From assembly GCA_030649935.1 (NCBI GenBank), contig JAUSFN010000042.1, positions 1-34,628 of the forward strand: a stretch of DNA of 34,628 bases, written 5' to 3'. The first letter of the stretch is position 1; each line of letters starts with the position of its first letter. The position numbers and the translations under genes are program-made. The notes under the pieces were generated by a model, which saw nothing but the letters and a program-made list of their open reading frames with translations, did not search any database and was not told where the DNA came from. Positions 15,689 to 24,252 of this stretch are shown piece after piece. Source of the DNA: Candidatus Planktophila sp. Its GTDB lineage: Bacteria > Actinomycetota > Actinomycetes > Nanopelagicales > Nanopelagicaceae.

Positions 15689-16831
15689 ATGTCGAATTCA
15701 AAAATTGAAAGGGAGTTTGTTCGTACTTTCGGTAAGGCACCAGAAATTATTGCAGCAGCGCCAGGCCGAGTTAATTTAATTGGCGAACACATTGATTATA
15801 GCGATGGCTATGTACTTCCATTTGCAATTGCAGATAGAACGTACGCCGCTATTGGCAAACGCTCAGATAACTTAGTGCGAATTGCATCGGCCCAGCGTAG
15901 AAATTCAATCATCACCCTTAAAGTTGAGGAGATTCAACCTGAACGTAAAGGATCGTGGGAACGCTATGTTTTAAGCGTTATGTGGGCGATGGAGATAAGA
16001 CATGGGCTCGATGTCATGATCGATGGACATGTGCCTCTCGGTGCTGGTCTATCATCTTCAGCGGCTCTTGAGTGCAGCGTCGCAACTGCCCTTAACGATT
16101 TATTTTCGTGTGGCTTTGATTTAGAGTCTTTAGCAAGGTTGACCCAAAGGGGCGAGAATGAATATGTAGGCGTTCCATGCGGAATTATGGATCAATCCGT
16201 CTCCTTAATGGCCAAAACCGGTTCAGCGCTCTTGCTAGATTGCCGCGACTTAACATCGCGAAATGTTGCATTCGATGTCGCATCGTACGGACTTGAACTT
16301 CTTATTATCGATACTCAGGCCCACCATTCCTTAACCGATGGCGGGTATGCAGAGCGTCGCGCATCATGTGAGCGAGTTGTTACCAAACTATCCATTAGGT
16401 CCATGCGTGAATTAACTCTAGAAAAACTTGAAGAAGCTAAGGATGTACTCACTGAGGTTGAATTTATCCGGGCACGTCATGCAGTGACTGAAATTGCACG
16501 TGTTCTAAATGCAGTTGTCGCTCTGGAGACGAAGAATTTCAAGCGACTCGGAGAACTTCTCAATGCATCGCACGCATCTTTACGCGATGATTATGCAGTT
16601 TCTTGTCCAGAACTTAACACGGCCGTCGATGCATCTCTATCTGCCCGTGCACTTGGTGCTCGAATGGTAGGCGGGGGTTTTGGTGGCAGTGCAATCGCCT
16701 TGATTGAAGCAAAAAATACCCAAGCAACGATTCAAGCTGTTGAGAGCGGCTTTGCCGCCAAGAATTTTAAAGCCCCACGTTTTTTCACTTCACTTCCAAG
16801 CCAAGGTGCAGAGATTATTCAACGGGGTTAA
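15689..16831 (+). CDS. galK: Galactokinase
   Basis: ATP-dependent phosphorylation of galactose to galactose-1-phosphate, the entry to the Leloir pathway. GHMP-family motifs are PGRVNLIGEHIDYSDGYVLPF (about 25-45), the ATP-binding PLGAGLSSSAALE, the GIMDQSVSL segment with the probable catalytic Asp, and the third motif ARMVGGGFGGSAI. The open frame extends upstream to 15593 inside galE, but homology starts just after ATG 15689, which lies one base beyond the galE stop, giving 380 residues. The 3' end overlaps the convergent ACT-domain gene by 17 bases. No galactose mutarotase gene is present here. Confidence 0.96.
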   Translation: MSNSKIEREFVRTFGKAPEIIAAAPGRVNLIGEHIDYSDGYVLPFAIADRTYAAIGKRSDNLVRIASAQRRNSIITLKVEEIQPERKGSWERYVLSVMWAMEIRHGLDVMIDGHVPLGAGLSSSAALECSVATALNDLFSCGFDLESLARLTQRGENEYVGVPCGIMDQSVSLMAKTGSALLLDCRDLTSRNVAFDVASYGLELLIIDTQAHHSLTDGGYAERRASCERVVTKLSIRSMRELTLEKLEEAKDVLTEVEFIRARHAVTEIARVLNAVVALETKNFKRLGELLNASHASLRDDYAVSCPELNTAVDASLSARALGARMVGGGFGGSAIALIEAKNTQATIQAVESGFAAKNFKAPRFFTSLPSQGAEIIQRG

Positions 16832-17054
16832 TAGAGATAACCTCAACGCCTCCGATTGAGTTAAGTAGATCAATTAAGTCAGTTGGATCACTACCCGGAA
16901 CTGCAACAGTAATATCATCAAAGCCACGGCCCCCCTCGGACTTCAGAACAACGAGCTCTCTTATATCTCCACCCGCAGCACCAATGGCAGATGCAAGTAG
17001 ACCTAAAGATCCTGGGCGATCCGGAAGTGCAACGCTTAGACGAAATAGGGCCAT
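16815..17054 (-). CDS. Small ACT-domain protein
   Basis: A single ACT domain of 79 residues: LFRLSVALPDRPGSLGLLASAIGAAGGDI at the start, then a middle strand GFDDITVAVP, and the final helix and strand LIDLLNSIGGVEVISI. ACT domains bind small ligands, mostly amino acids, as dimers. Free-standing ones often regulate other enzymes, but no partner is evident here. The ATG at 17054 lies 6 bases after a minus-strand -10 box TAGTAT, and a large nested inverted repeat covers the start region. The 3' end overlaps galK by 17 bases on the other strand. The domain call is firm; the role is unknown. Confidence 0.85.
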   Translation of the reverse strand: MALFRLSVALPDRPGSLGLLASAIGAAGGDIRELVVLKSEGGRGFDDITVAVPGSDPTDLIDLLNSIGGVEVISINPVE

Positions 17055-17084
17055 GGATAGATACTATCCTGACCCTATTTCGTC
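17039..17084. repeat. Nested perfect inverted repeat spanning the ACT gene start
   Basis: The outer arms are 12 bases, GACGAAATAGGG (17039-17050) and its exact complement CCCTATTTCGTC (17073-17084). Inside is a second palindrome, GGATAG (17055-17060) - ATA - CTATCC (17064-17069). The ACT start codon (17054-17052) lies in the small internal loop, the -10 box TAGTAT overlaps the inner palindrome, and the plus-strand left arm encodes the first residues of the ACT protein. It could be a double operator or, if transcribed from further upstream, an RNA hairpin hiding the start. No T-run follows on either strand, which argues against a terminator. Confidence 0.7.
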
Positions 17085-17119
17085 GACGTTACAGATTTCT
17101 TACAACTGGAGTTTCCACC

Positions 17120-18226
17120 TTAGTTTGATGGGGCAGAGCCGAGAAGAACTTTGAAGCTCTTCTGTCCTCCAGTCGGTAAATCAACAACGACGGTGACGGA
17201 AGTTCCAGGTGCATATGAACGTATTCGAACGATAGCTCCAACTGGATCGGCGATCTTTACACCATCAATCGACCTTATTACCGAACCGGCTGGAATGCCC
17301 GCATTTTCAGCGCCGTCCCCAGGACTCAATCTTAGAATTTTAGCCCCAGTGCCTGTGAAGGTTGTATCAAAAAAGATTCCCAAAACCGGTCTCGTTGATT
17401 TACCCGTCTGGATTAACTCATCTACAACACGTCTTGCCTCGTTAATTGGTATAGAAAATCCGAGTCCAATATTTCCGGCAGTGCCATCGTTAGATAGTGA
17501 GGCAATCGCGGAGTTAACTCCGATGATTCGACCCGAAGAGTCAAGAAGTGCGCCACCTGAGTTACCTGGATTAATCGCGGCATCGGTTTGAATCGCATTA
17601 ACGTAAGACTCTGCACCTAGAGTTCCAGCAGTTACAGGACGATTAAGCGCTGAAACGATTCCGCTCGTAACGGTGCTGGCTAGACCAAGTGGAGAGCCGA
17701 TGGCAACGACCGCCTCACCCACGCTAATTTTCGAAGAATCCCCAATGCCAATAATGGGAAGATTACCCTTGTCTACTTTAAGGACGGCTATATCGTAGGT
17801 TGAATCGCGACCAACAATTGTTGCTGAATATGTATCTCCATTTGAAAGTTCAACCAGAATTGTCCCCGTCGTTGCCGCATTTTCTATCACATGGCTATTG
17901 GTAATAATGTAAGAAGTTGTTGAGCTGCTCTTATAAATAGAACCAGAGCCCGTGCCCGAACCATTGGTTGATGTGACTTTAATTGATACGACCGATGGAG
18001 TTACGAGAGCTGCAATTGACTTAACATCAATTGTCGACCCACCTAAGGTAACTAGAGTTCGAGATGTGGGACACGTTCCATTGCTCGATAAATACAAAAC
18101 CTGAGTTCTTTTATCGACGCAAGCCTTTGTTCCCAGTGGTTCACTTGTAGCCGCAGTTGCAACTCCACCAACTACGGTGGCGCCTAACAAGAAACCAACG
18201 CCTAGTTTGACCATACTTGACTTCAT
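17120..18226 (-). CDS. HtrA/DegP-type S1C serine protease with PDZ domain
   Basis: Envelope quality-control protease. Order along 368 residues: a signal/anchor segment (about 5-27), a short two-cysteine module (ACVDKRTQVLYL....GTCPTS, about 36-60), the trypsin-like domain (about 68-255) and one PDZ domain (about 265-360). The catalytic triad is His112 in TNSHVIEN, Asp145 in STYDIAVLKVD and Ser223 in NPGNSGGALLD. The protein should be exported or membrane-tethered with the active site outside. The gene is monocistronic in appearance, after the convergent-strand galK/ACT junction and before the DoxD-Rieske gene on the same strand. The two-cysteine module resembles one I recall in exported actinobacterial proteins. 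Confidence 0.93.
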   Translation of the reverse strand: MKSSMVKLGVGFLLGATVVGGVATAATSEPLGTKACVDKRTQVLYLSSNGTCPTSRTLVTLGGSTIDVKSIAALVTPSVVSIKVTSTNGSGTGSGSIYKSSSTTSYIITNSHVIENAATTGTILVELSNGDTYSATIVGRDSTYDIAVLKVDKGNLPIIGIGDSSKISVGEAVVAIGSPLGLASTVTSGIVSALNRPVTAGTLGAESYVNAIQTDAAINPGNSGGALLDSSGRIIGVNSAIASLSNDGTAGNIGLGFSIPINEARRVVDELIQTGKSTRPVLGIFFDTTFTGTGAKILRLSPGDGAENAGIPAGSVIRSIDGVKIADPVGAIVRIRSYAPGTSVTVVVDLPTGGQKSFKVLLGSAPSN

Positions 18227-18310
18227 TATGAAACCCCATTTCTTTTCTACCGAACCTATACAGAGAATAGGAAACGCTCCTTAAAGTTTACTTAATGTTA
18301 AGTTAAAAAA

Positions 18311-19192
18311 TTAAACAAGTACTACCCAGGCTTTATCGATTGCCACTTTAACGGAGGGCAACTTTGAAGTAGCAGGACCAGCGATTACATTGGAAGATTT
18401 AAAGGGGTCAAATTCAGAGCCATGACATGGACACTTAAGTGTTTTACTCGAAGGCAAGTAGGAAACAGTGCAACCTTGGTGTGTACATATGGCAGAGTAT
18501 GCAAAGACGCCGGACTTGGTTCTAAATAAAATAGCAGGCGCGCCGCTTGCTAACACGAAGTTTTTGGTGGCTCCGACTTTAAGTGCAGACAGTTTCACAA
18601 TTCTTGTTTTCGTTGCCGCGCTGGCGTTGTCCTGACTAGATTTTGGAGTAAAGAACTTTCCAACACCAGCAAAAGCAATAGCTAAAGTTCCGATGATTCC
18701 AATGCGCAAAACGCCTCTACGCTCTAGCGACATAGCAAAACCCTTTCGATTATTTTTGATAAGAAGTAAGTAGGACAACCAGAGAACTGCATATGCGGTA
18801 TCACTAGCCAAAAAATACGGATCCACATAGAAACTACTGGCTAGCCACAGCCCAACCGACATTGATAAGCCTCCAAAGGCTGCCATGATTGGAACTACCC
18901 AAAAAATCGTTGCCAAGCCAATTGCGAACTCGGAGATCATCACGAAAATGCCTACCTGAACTGAGTTTTCAATGAGCTTGTCAAATGCAAAACCAATGGG
19001 AGATTGAGTTGAATAGCCGGCGAGTTGAGTGCCTATAAAAGTCGTTGAGCCAGGTGTTAAAAAACCAGGATCTGTGGCCTTATCCCACGCGGCAAATAAC
19101 CAGGTAAATCCAAGCCAGAAACGTATAACTCGAACTGGCAATGATTGAGAGCGCCATGAGGCTGCGGCAACTGTAAAGAATCTAAGATTCAT
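18311..19192 (-). CDS. DoxD/DoxX-like membrane protein fused to a Rieske [2Fe-2S] domain
   Basis: A 293-residue fusion. The N-terminal half (about 20-155) is a four-helix DoxX/DoxD-type membrane domain with RFWLGFTWLFAAWDKATDPGF, as in the thiosulfate:quinone oxidoreductase small subunit family. Then come a basic loop and another hydrophobic segment RIGIIGTLAIAFAGVG (about 163-178). The C-terminal Rieske domain has both ligand boxes, CTHQGC (about residue 236) and CPCHGSEFD (about 254). The topology suggests the Rieske centre lies outside the membrane. The frame is open to 19261, but that end runs into the tRNA gene. ATG 19192, with a -10 box TACTAT 7 bases upstream, is the likely leaderless start. 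The redox partner and substrate are unknown. Confidence 0.85.
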   Translation of the reverse strand: MNLRFFTVAAASWRSQSLPVRVIRFWLGFTWLFAAWDKATDPGFLTPGSTTFIGTQLAGYSTQSPIGFAFDKLIENSVQVGIFVMISEFAIGLATIFWVVPIMAAFGGLSMSVGLWLASSFYVDPYFLASDTAYAVLWLSYLLLIKNNRKGFAMSLERRGVLRIGIIGTLAIAFAGVGKFFTPKSSQDNASAATKTRIVKLSALKVGATKNFVLASGAPAILFRTKSGVFAYSAICTHQGCTVSYLPSSKTLKCPCHGSEFDPFKSSNVIAGPATSKLPSVKVAIDKAWVVLV

Positions 19193-19205
19193 GGGGGAAA
19201 TAGTA
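19193..19205 (-). promoter_or_regulatory. -10 box of the DoxD-Rieske gene
   Basis: Minus-strand TACTAT (19205-19200) ends 7 bases before ATG 19192. No Shine-Dalgarno sequence separates them (the spacer is TTCCCCC), which supports a leaderless start and argues against the longer frame. Confidence 0.5.
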
Positions 19206-19237
19206 AGGGCAAGGAGATGGTCCCGCGATAAATAGCG

Positions 19238-19309
19238 CTCCCTGACTTGGATTCGAACCAAGAACCTGCCGGTTAACAGCCGGCTGCTCTGCCATTGAGC
19301 TATCAGGGA
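19238..19309 (-). tRNA. tRNA-Asn (GTT anticodon)
   Basis: Minus-strand cloverleaf of 72 bases. The acceptor arm TCCCTGA pairs perfectly with TCAGGGA, followed by discriminator G. The D arm is GCTC/GAGC. The anticodon arm GCCGG/CCGGC has the loop CTGTTAA (anticodon GTT). The T arm CTTGG/CCAAG has the loop TTCGAAT. The 3' CCA is not encoded. It lies between dnaG and the DoxD-Rieske gene. Confidence 0.97.
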
Positions 19310-19369
19310 TCAATGAGTACGAGCGCAAACTCTAGCGCACAGGGGGCGTTCTTCGAAAATTGAGAGTCA

Positions 19370-21208
19370 TTAAAGGCTTCCGAGGGCTAAATCATGCAAC
19401 GAACGGCGTTTACTCTCCAGAGCTACAAGAGCGCCAAATGCGGCGCTATATTCGATTTCATTCTCAATTGGATTAAGTCGTTGGAGGCTCGATTTTAATT
19501 CAGCGATAGATCGAGAGATCGCAACTTCACGTAAGCGAGCAATGAGACTTGCAACAAATATGGCCGTTGGTTTGCCATCGGCGCGAATCGGCTCAACAGT
19601 TAGTTCAGTGAAAAGCGTTTTAATTTTTTCATCGGAGATTGAATCCATTGAAAGAGTTGGTTTTTTATCGATCGTTTTTCTCATCTCGCGATATGCCGGG
19701 TGAGTAAAAGCATCTTGCTCAATATCGCTCCAAAGCTCCTCGGTGAAAAGCTGTGGCTCTTGCAAACGGGCTTTGAGAACTTCGCGCTCTAAAATTAATC
19801 GAGCATCATTAGCATCTGGTCGCCAATTATTCTCTTCAATTACAACTCCAGATGCGGCTTCACCGCGAAGAGGTGCTTTTACTCCTTGAGAAACCGCAGC
19901 AGAAACTATTTCGACTTCCACACCTAACCATCCGGCTAACAATCGTATGTACTCGGGACGAAGGGATTTATCGCGGATTTGGGCTACTAAAGGCGCAGTG
20001 GCGTTGAGTGCATTGATACGGCCTTCGGCTGAATCTAACTTGTGATGTGCTAGTTCGCTGCGAATCGCAAACTCAAATAACGGGACGCGCCTGGCAATTA
20101 AATCCCTTAGAGCTAAATCACCTTTTTGCTGACGTAGATCACATGGATCTAAACCATCGGGTTCTACGGCAACAAAAGTTTGCGTGACAAACTTCTGATC
20201 TTCGGTGAAAGCACGAAGCGCCGCTTTTTGCCCAGCTGTATCACCATCAAAGGTAAAGATAACTTCGCCTCTAAATGAATCATCATCCATTAACAATCTA
20301 CGTAAAATTCTTATATGGTCGGCGCCAAATGCTGTCCCGCACGTCGCAACTGCCGTAGTTATTCCAGCAAGATGGGCAGCCATAACATCGGTGTAGCCCT
20401 CCACTATGACCACCTGGCGCTTCTTTGCAATCTCTTTTTTAGCAACATCCAAACCATACAAAACCTGACTTTTTTTATATACTGGCGTCTCTGGAGTATT
20501 TAGATATTTAGGCCCTTGGTCTTCGGTATCACTTGCTAATTTGCGTGCACCGAATCCAACAACATCACCTGAAATATCACGTATTGGCCACGTTAAGCGA
20601 TTTCGAAATCTATCTATGGGGCCGCGTTGACCCATCTTTGATAATCCAGCGCTCTCAAGCTCATCAATTGAGTAATCCATTGCCCGCAAATGCTTAGTGA
20701 GCGCATCCCATTCATCTGGGGCAAAACCAACACCGAACTGTATACAGGCGGCCTTATCGAAGCCACGTATGGTTAATAAATCGCGACCATGTTGGGCGTT
20801 AGGGCTATTGAGTTGTGTTTGATAAAACTTAGCGGCCTCGGTATTGGCGGCGATCAGGCGCGAGCGCGCTCCGGCTGAAAAAGTTGGAGTATTGCCGCTT
20901 CCTTCTTCATATCGAAGCGTGTAGCCCAAACGATCAGCCAAGCGTTCGATTGTCTCCGTAAATGTTAAGTGATCTATTTTCATTAAGAAGGCGATAACAT
21001 CACCACCACTCTGGCAACCAAAACAGTGGAAATATCCCTTACTTGGGGTTACATGAAAAGAGGGTGATTTCTCGTCATGAAAAGGGCACAGGCCTTTTTT
21101 CTGTCCACCACCAGCGCTCTTTAACTGAACATAATCTCCAACGATCTCATCGATGGGCGCGCGATCTCGGATATATGCAACATCCTCATCTCGAATACGC
21201 CCGCTCAT
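19370..21208 (-). CDS. dnaG: DNA primase
   Basis: Synthesises RNA primers at the replication fork. The 612-residue protein has the N-terminal CHC2 zinc finger (Cys41, His44, Cys62, Cys65 in LCPFHDEKSPSFH and YFHCFGCQ), the catalytic core with FRNRLTWPIRD and VGFGARKL, the TOPRIM domain with VVIVEGYTDVMAA (Glu270) and FTFDGDTAGQKAA, and a C-terminal helical region for DnaB binding. It is full length. It follows dgt on the same strand with a 9-base gap, a conserved actinobacterial pairing. Confidence 0.97.
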   Translation of the reverse strand: MSGRIRDEDVAYIRDRAPIDEIVGDYVQLKSAGGGQKKGLCPFHDEKSPSFHVTPSKGYFHCFGCQSGGDVIAFLMKIDHLTFTETIERLADRLGYTLRYEEGSGNTPTFSAGARSRLIAANTEAAKFYQTQLNSPNAQHGRDLLTIRGFDKAACIQFGVGFAPDEWDALTKHLRAMDYSIDELESAGLSKMGQRGPIDRFRNRLTWPIRDISGDVVGFGARKLASDTEDQGPKYLNTPETPVYKKSQVLYGLDVAKKEIAKKRQVVIVEGYTDVMAAHLAGITTAVATCGTAFGADHIRILRRLLMDDDSFRGEVIFTFDGDTAGQKAALRAFTEDQKFVTQTFVAVEPDGLDPCDLRQQKGDLALRDLIARRVPLFEFAIRSELAHHKLDSAEGRINALNATAPLVAQIRDKSLRPEYIRLLAGWLGVEVEIVSAAVSQGVKAPLRGEAASGVVIEENNWRPDANDARLILEREVLKARLQEPQLFTEELWSDIEQDAFTHPAYREMRKTIDKKPTLSMDSISDEKIKTLFTELTVEPIRADGKPTAIFVASLIARLREVAISRSIAELKSSLQRLNPIENEIEYSAAFGALVALESKRRSLHDLALGSL

Positions 21209-21217
21209 ACGCTCACT

Positions 21218-22435
21218 TTAGCAATTAGCCAGTAGGCGTGCATGTAAGACGTATGCCCCAGGGTCGGTTAAGGCGGCGACTTGGTCGATGATTACACGCA
21301 TGCGTGCCGTTTCATCAGCGGCCTCATTCCATGCTTTTATGAAAATCGAATCAAGTTCGTGGGGTGCACATGCCGTAAGCATCTCCACTAATTGCGCGAT
21401 GATGATTTGTTGCTTTGCATATCGATTTTGTGAGTGCGCGGCGTTAATTAAGTAATGCCCAGCGATAGCCTTGAGGAAATCAACCTCCACAACTTGTTCA
21501 CGTGGGATTTCAAGATTAGCTGAGTATCGCGAAAGTGGGCCATCACCATAAACTCTACGTGTTTGAACTTCGGCGGCAAGTACGAATCGACCAATTAACT
21601 GTGAAGTGGAGTCCTTTAACCGTGCTAAAGAGCGAAGTGTCCCATCGTAATAATGTGGCCAGGCAGAAAGTGTCGCCAAACGTTTATGAGCATCGGCGGC
21701 CTCTTGCTCGGTTGCATCACTGCCGTAATCTTTTATCATCACGTCGTAAATCTGCGCCAAATCTCCTTCGAAGTTTTTGACCGAAATTTGGTTGACAAAG
21801 ATCGCATCCTCTAAATCATGGACAGAATATGCGCAATCATCGGACCAATCCATAATCTGCGCTTCAATACATTTCTTACCTACGGGTGCGCCGGAGCGCA
21901 TCCAGTTAAAGACCTCAATATCATCGTCATATACACCGAATTTGCGCTGGTTTTGCGAACGTGGCCATGGGTATTTTGTGGCACCATCTAGTGATGCTCG
22001 AGTTAGATTTAAACCAATACTTTTACCAGCGCCATCAACGGTCTTTGCTTCTAGGCGAACTAATAATCTAAAGCTCTGTGCATTTCCCTCGAATCCACCG
22101 AACTCTTTAGCTATGTCCGCGAGGGCTTCTTCTCCATTATGGCCGAAAGGAGGGTGGCCTAAATCGTGGGATAAACAAGCCGTATCCTGTAAATCCGGAT
22201 CGGCCCCGAGTGATTCACCTAATTCACGTCCAATCTGTGCGCACTCTAGTGAGTGAGATAGGCGTGTACGTTGAAAATCATTTTCCCAAGGCACTGCAAC
22301 TTGGGTCTTGGCCGCTAACCTGCGCAGCGCAGCTGAGTGAATAACGCGGGCACGATCTCGCATAAACTCAGTGCGCCCTGGACGTTTTGCCGGTTCATAA
22401 AAGAAGCGTTCTTTATCCTCTTCGCTATACGTCAC
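21218..22435 (-). CDS. dgt: Deoxyguanosinetriphosphate triphosphohydrolase-like HD protein
   Basis: HD-domain enzyme cleaving dNTPs (classically dGTP) to nucleoside and tripolyphosphate. The 405-residue protein has the N-terminal FMRDRARVIHSAALRRLAAKTQV block, His61 in RTRLSHSLECAQIGRELG, the HD pair His90-Asp91 in CLSHDLGHPPFGHNGE, and a later conserved aspartate in DWSDDCAYSVHDLED. These are the expected metal ligands. Its ATG overlaps the stop of the upstream YdcF-like gene (ATGA), so translation is coupled; dnaG follows 9 bases on. Confidence 0.94.
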   Translation of the reverse strand: MTYSEEDKERFFYEPAKRPGRTEFMRDRARVIHSAALRRLAAKTQVAVPWENDFQRTRLSHSLECAQIGRELGESLGADPDLQDTACLSHDLGHPPFGHNGEEALADIAKEFGGFEGNAQSFRLLVRLEAKTVDGAGKSIGLNLTRASLDGATKYPWPRSQNQRKFGVYDDDIEVFNWMRSGAPVGKKCIEAQIMDWSDDCAYSVHDLEDAIFVNQISVKNFEGDLAQIYDVMIKDYGSDATEQEAADAHKRLATLSAWPHYYDGTLRSLARLKDSTSQLIGRFVLAAEVQTRRVYGDGPLSRYSANLEIPREQVVEVDFLKAIAGHYLINAAHSQNRYAKQQIIIAQLVEMLTACAPHELDSIFIKAWNEAADETARMRVIIDQVAALTDPGAYVLHARLLANC

Positions 22436-23085
22436 TGCATAACCTTAGTGAGGATATCAAGGCCCGGTAAATGATTATTCAGTTGTATACCTCGACGCCC
22501 AACGGTGATGTAGACCAAATATGCCCCAGCCTCACGAAGTAAGTACTTAAATCTTGAGTTTGAAATCGTATTGGGACCGGTCTGCACCGGCGAGCATGTA
22601 CTAACTATCCCTTGATCATTTGCCATTGTCATTGCGCGTTGACAGTGATATGGATCGGTCACGATAATGACATCGCTAACCATTTCTTTTTTCATGAGTG
22701 CGGCGTAAGCCTTAGTACTCACTAAAGTGTCACGTCCCACTTCAATCGCAGTAATTTTCGACAATGGAACGCCATGTGCTCGTAGCCATGCCTTACCCGA
22801 TGCCGCCTCCGTCGTGCGATCTCCTGGAGCACCTGCACCAACGGTAATTATTTTTGGTGCAAGACCTACATCAAATATTCGCTTAGCTTCAACTAAACGT
22901 GCCTCTAAAGCATCCCCAGGTCTTCCATCTAACTGAGCGGCCCCTAAAACAACGATGACATCGGCGCTTCGGACAATTGGGTTATGTGCGGCTCGCCAGA
23001 CTTTAGAAACCGCGTAGCCAGGTGCGATTAGAGCAATAATAATGATCAAAGTTAACATACGAGCGATCCAGCGAAATAGAAACAT
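22432..23085 (-). CDS. YdcF/SanA-family (DUF218) protein
   Basis: A 217-residue protein with one N-terminal membrane segment (about 5-25) and a DUF218 domain: ADVIVVLGAAQLDGRPGDALEARL, IITVGAGAPGDRTTEA, the ITAIEVGRDTLVSTKAYAAL motif, and VIIVTDPYHCQRAMTMA. SanA/YdcF proteins are tied to envelope integrity, but their chemistry is not settled. It abuts dusB with no gap and overlaps dgt by 4 bases, so it belongs to the dnaG-dgt operon by position. Confidence 0.88.
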   Translation of the reverse strand: MFLFRWIARMLTLIIIIALIAPGYAVSKVWRAAHNPIVRSADVIVVLGAAQLDGRPGDALEARLVEAKRIFDVGLAPKIITVGAGAPGDRTTEAASGKAWLRAHGVPLSKITAIEVGRDTLVSTKAYAALMKKEMVSDVIIVTDPYHCQRAMTMANDQGIVSTCSPVQTGPNTISNSRFKYLLREAGAYLVYITVGRRGIQLNNHLPGLDILTKVMQ

Positions 23086-24252
23086 CTATCCCCCTGAAAA
23101 CGCATCTTCGAGTTCGACATGAACAAGTTCATCGGGATCATTTAGCCAACCATCGGGCAATGTTGGTGGGCGAGAATGGGTAGTTCGCCCCCGTGGCTTA
23201 TCTCCAACTTCAGTTGGATATGGCTGATCCTCTAATTGATCGAGCAATCCACGCATCTCCTCTAGTGAACTTACCATTCCTAAATCGTGGCGAATTTCGC
23301 GGGGAACACGAAAGCCCTTTAAGTACCAAGCCATATGTTTGCGCATATCGCGCATTCCGCGATCGTGCGACTCTAAATACTCAACAATTAAATTCGCATG
23401 GCGAAACATTGTTTCTCTTACCTGATGAAGTGTGGGCGTGATCTCTGTATCGCGGCCTTGCAAAGCCGATACTAAATCGGCAAATAACCATGGACGTCCC
23501 AAGCATCCTCGCCCAACTACTACGCCAGCACATCCAGTTTCGGCCACCATATGTACAGCATCTCGGCCAGACCAGATATCCCCATTGCCTAAAACAGGCG
23601 TTCCGCTTGGCTTTAAGTGCTCTACGAGGCGAGTTATCGCCGACCAATCAGATGTACCCTCATACATTTGTGCGGCGGTCCGTGCATGAAGTGCGACCCA
23701 GGCAACACCTAAATCTGCCGCCGATTGCGCCGCCTCTAAATAAGTATGGTGATCGCTATCGATACCGATGCGCATTTTTACTGTAACTGGGATTCCAAAT
23801 GGTTTAGCCGCCTCAACTGCCGCTTGAACAATATTTGAAAATAATTTTCTTTTATATGGAAGTGCTGCGCCGCCACCTTTACGCGTAACTTTTGGAACAG
23901 GGCATCCAAAGTTCATATCGATGTGATCGGCAAGGTTCTCTTTACCAATCATTGTTACCGCTGCTCGCATTGTCGTTGGATCAACGCTGTATAACTGAAC
24001 AGAGCGGGGCCACTCATCCTTACCTGGCACAATCATTCGCAAAGTTTCAGGGCGACGCTCTACTAGCGCGCGTGCCGTAACCATTTCAGATACGAATAAC
24101 CCCGCGCCTTGTTCACGACATAAAGTTCGAAAAGGTGCGTTAGTTATTCCAGCCATAGGAGCAAGAACAACCGGTGGATCAATGTAATGACCGCCGCTTG
24201 CCAGAGGCAGTAGAAGTGGTTTTAGCAACCTAGTAAACGTGGGGCAAGCCAT
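23086..24252 (-). CDS. dusB: tRNA-dihydrouridine synthase (DusB family)
   Basis: FMN-dependent reduction of uridines in tRNA D-loops. The 388-residue protein has [18 protein letters not shown] at the FMN site, [14 protein letters not shown], the active-site motif [18 protein letters not shown] (Cys117), [22 protein letters not shown] and the phosphate-binding [10 protein letters not shown] and [13 protein letters not shown]. The ATG at 24252 would overlap the end of glyS by 31 bases. Homology begins only near residue 20, so a TTG just after the glyS stop (LLKPLLLPL) is an alternative start. It lies in the minus-strand run glyS-dusB-ydcF-dgt-dnaG. Confidence 0.94.
   Translation of the reverse strand: MACPTFTRLLKPLLLPLASGGHYIDPPVVLAPMAGITNAPFRTLCREQGAGLFVSEMVTARALVERRPETLRMIVPGKDEWPRSVQLYSVDPTTMRAAVTMIGKENLADHIDMNFGCPVPKVTRKGGGAALPYKRKLFSNIVQAAVEAAKPFGIPVTVKMRIGIDSDHHTYLEAAQSAADLGVAWVALHARTAAQMYEGTSDWSAITRLVEHLKPSGTPVLGNGDIWSGRDAVHMVAETGCAGVVVGRGCLGRPWLFADLVSALQGRDTEITPTLHQVRETMFRHANLIVEYLESHDRGMRDMRKHMAWYLKGFRVPREIRHDLGMVSSLEEMRGLLDQLEDQPYPTEVGDKPRGRTTHSRPPTLPDGWLNDPDELVHVELEDAFSGG

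Noticed and set aside
19193-19261. Longer N-terminus of the DoxD-Rieske protein starting at 19261
   Set aside because: It would begin inside the tRNA-Asn gene, and the extra 23 residues are not membrane-like. ATG 19192 has a well-placed -10 box.
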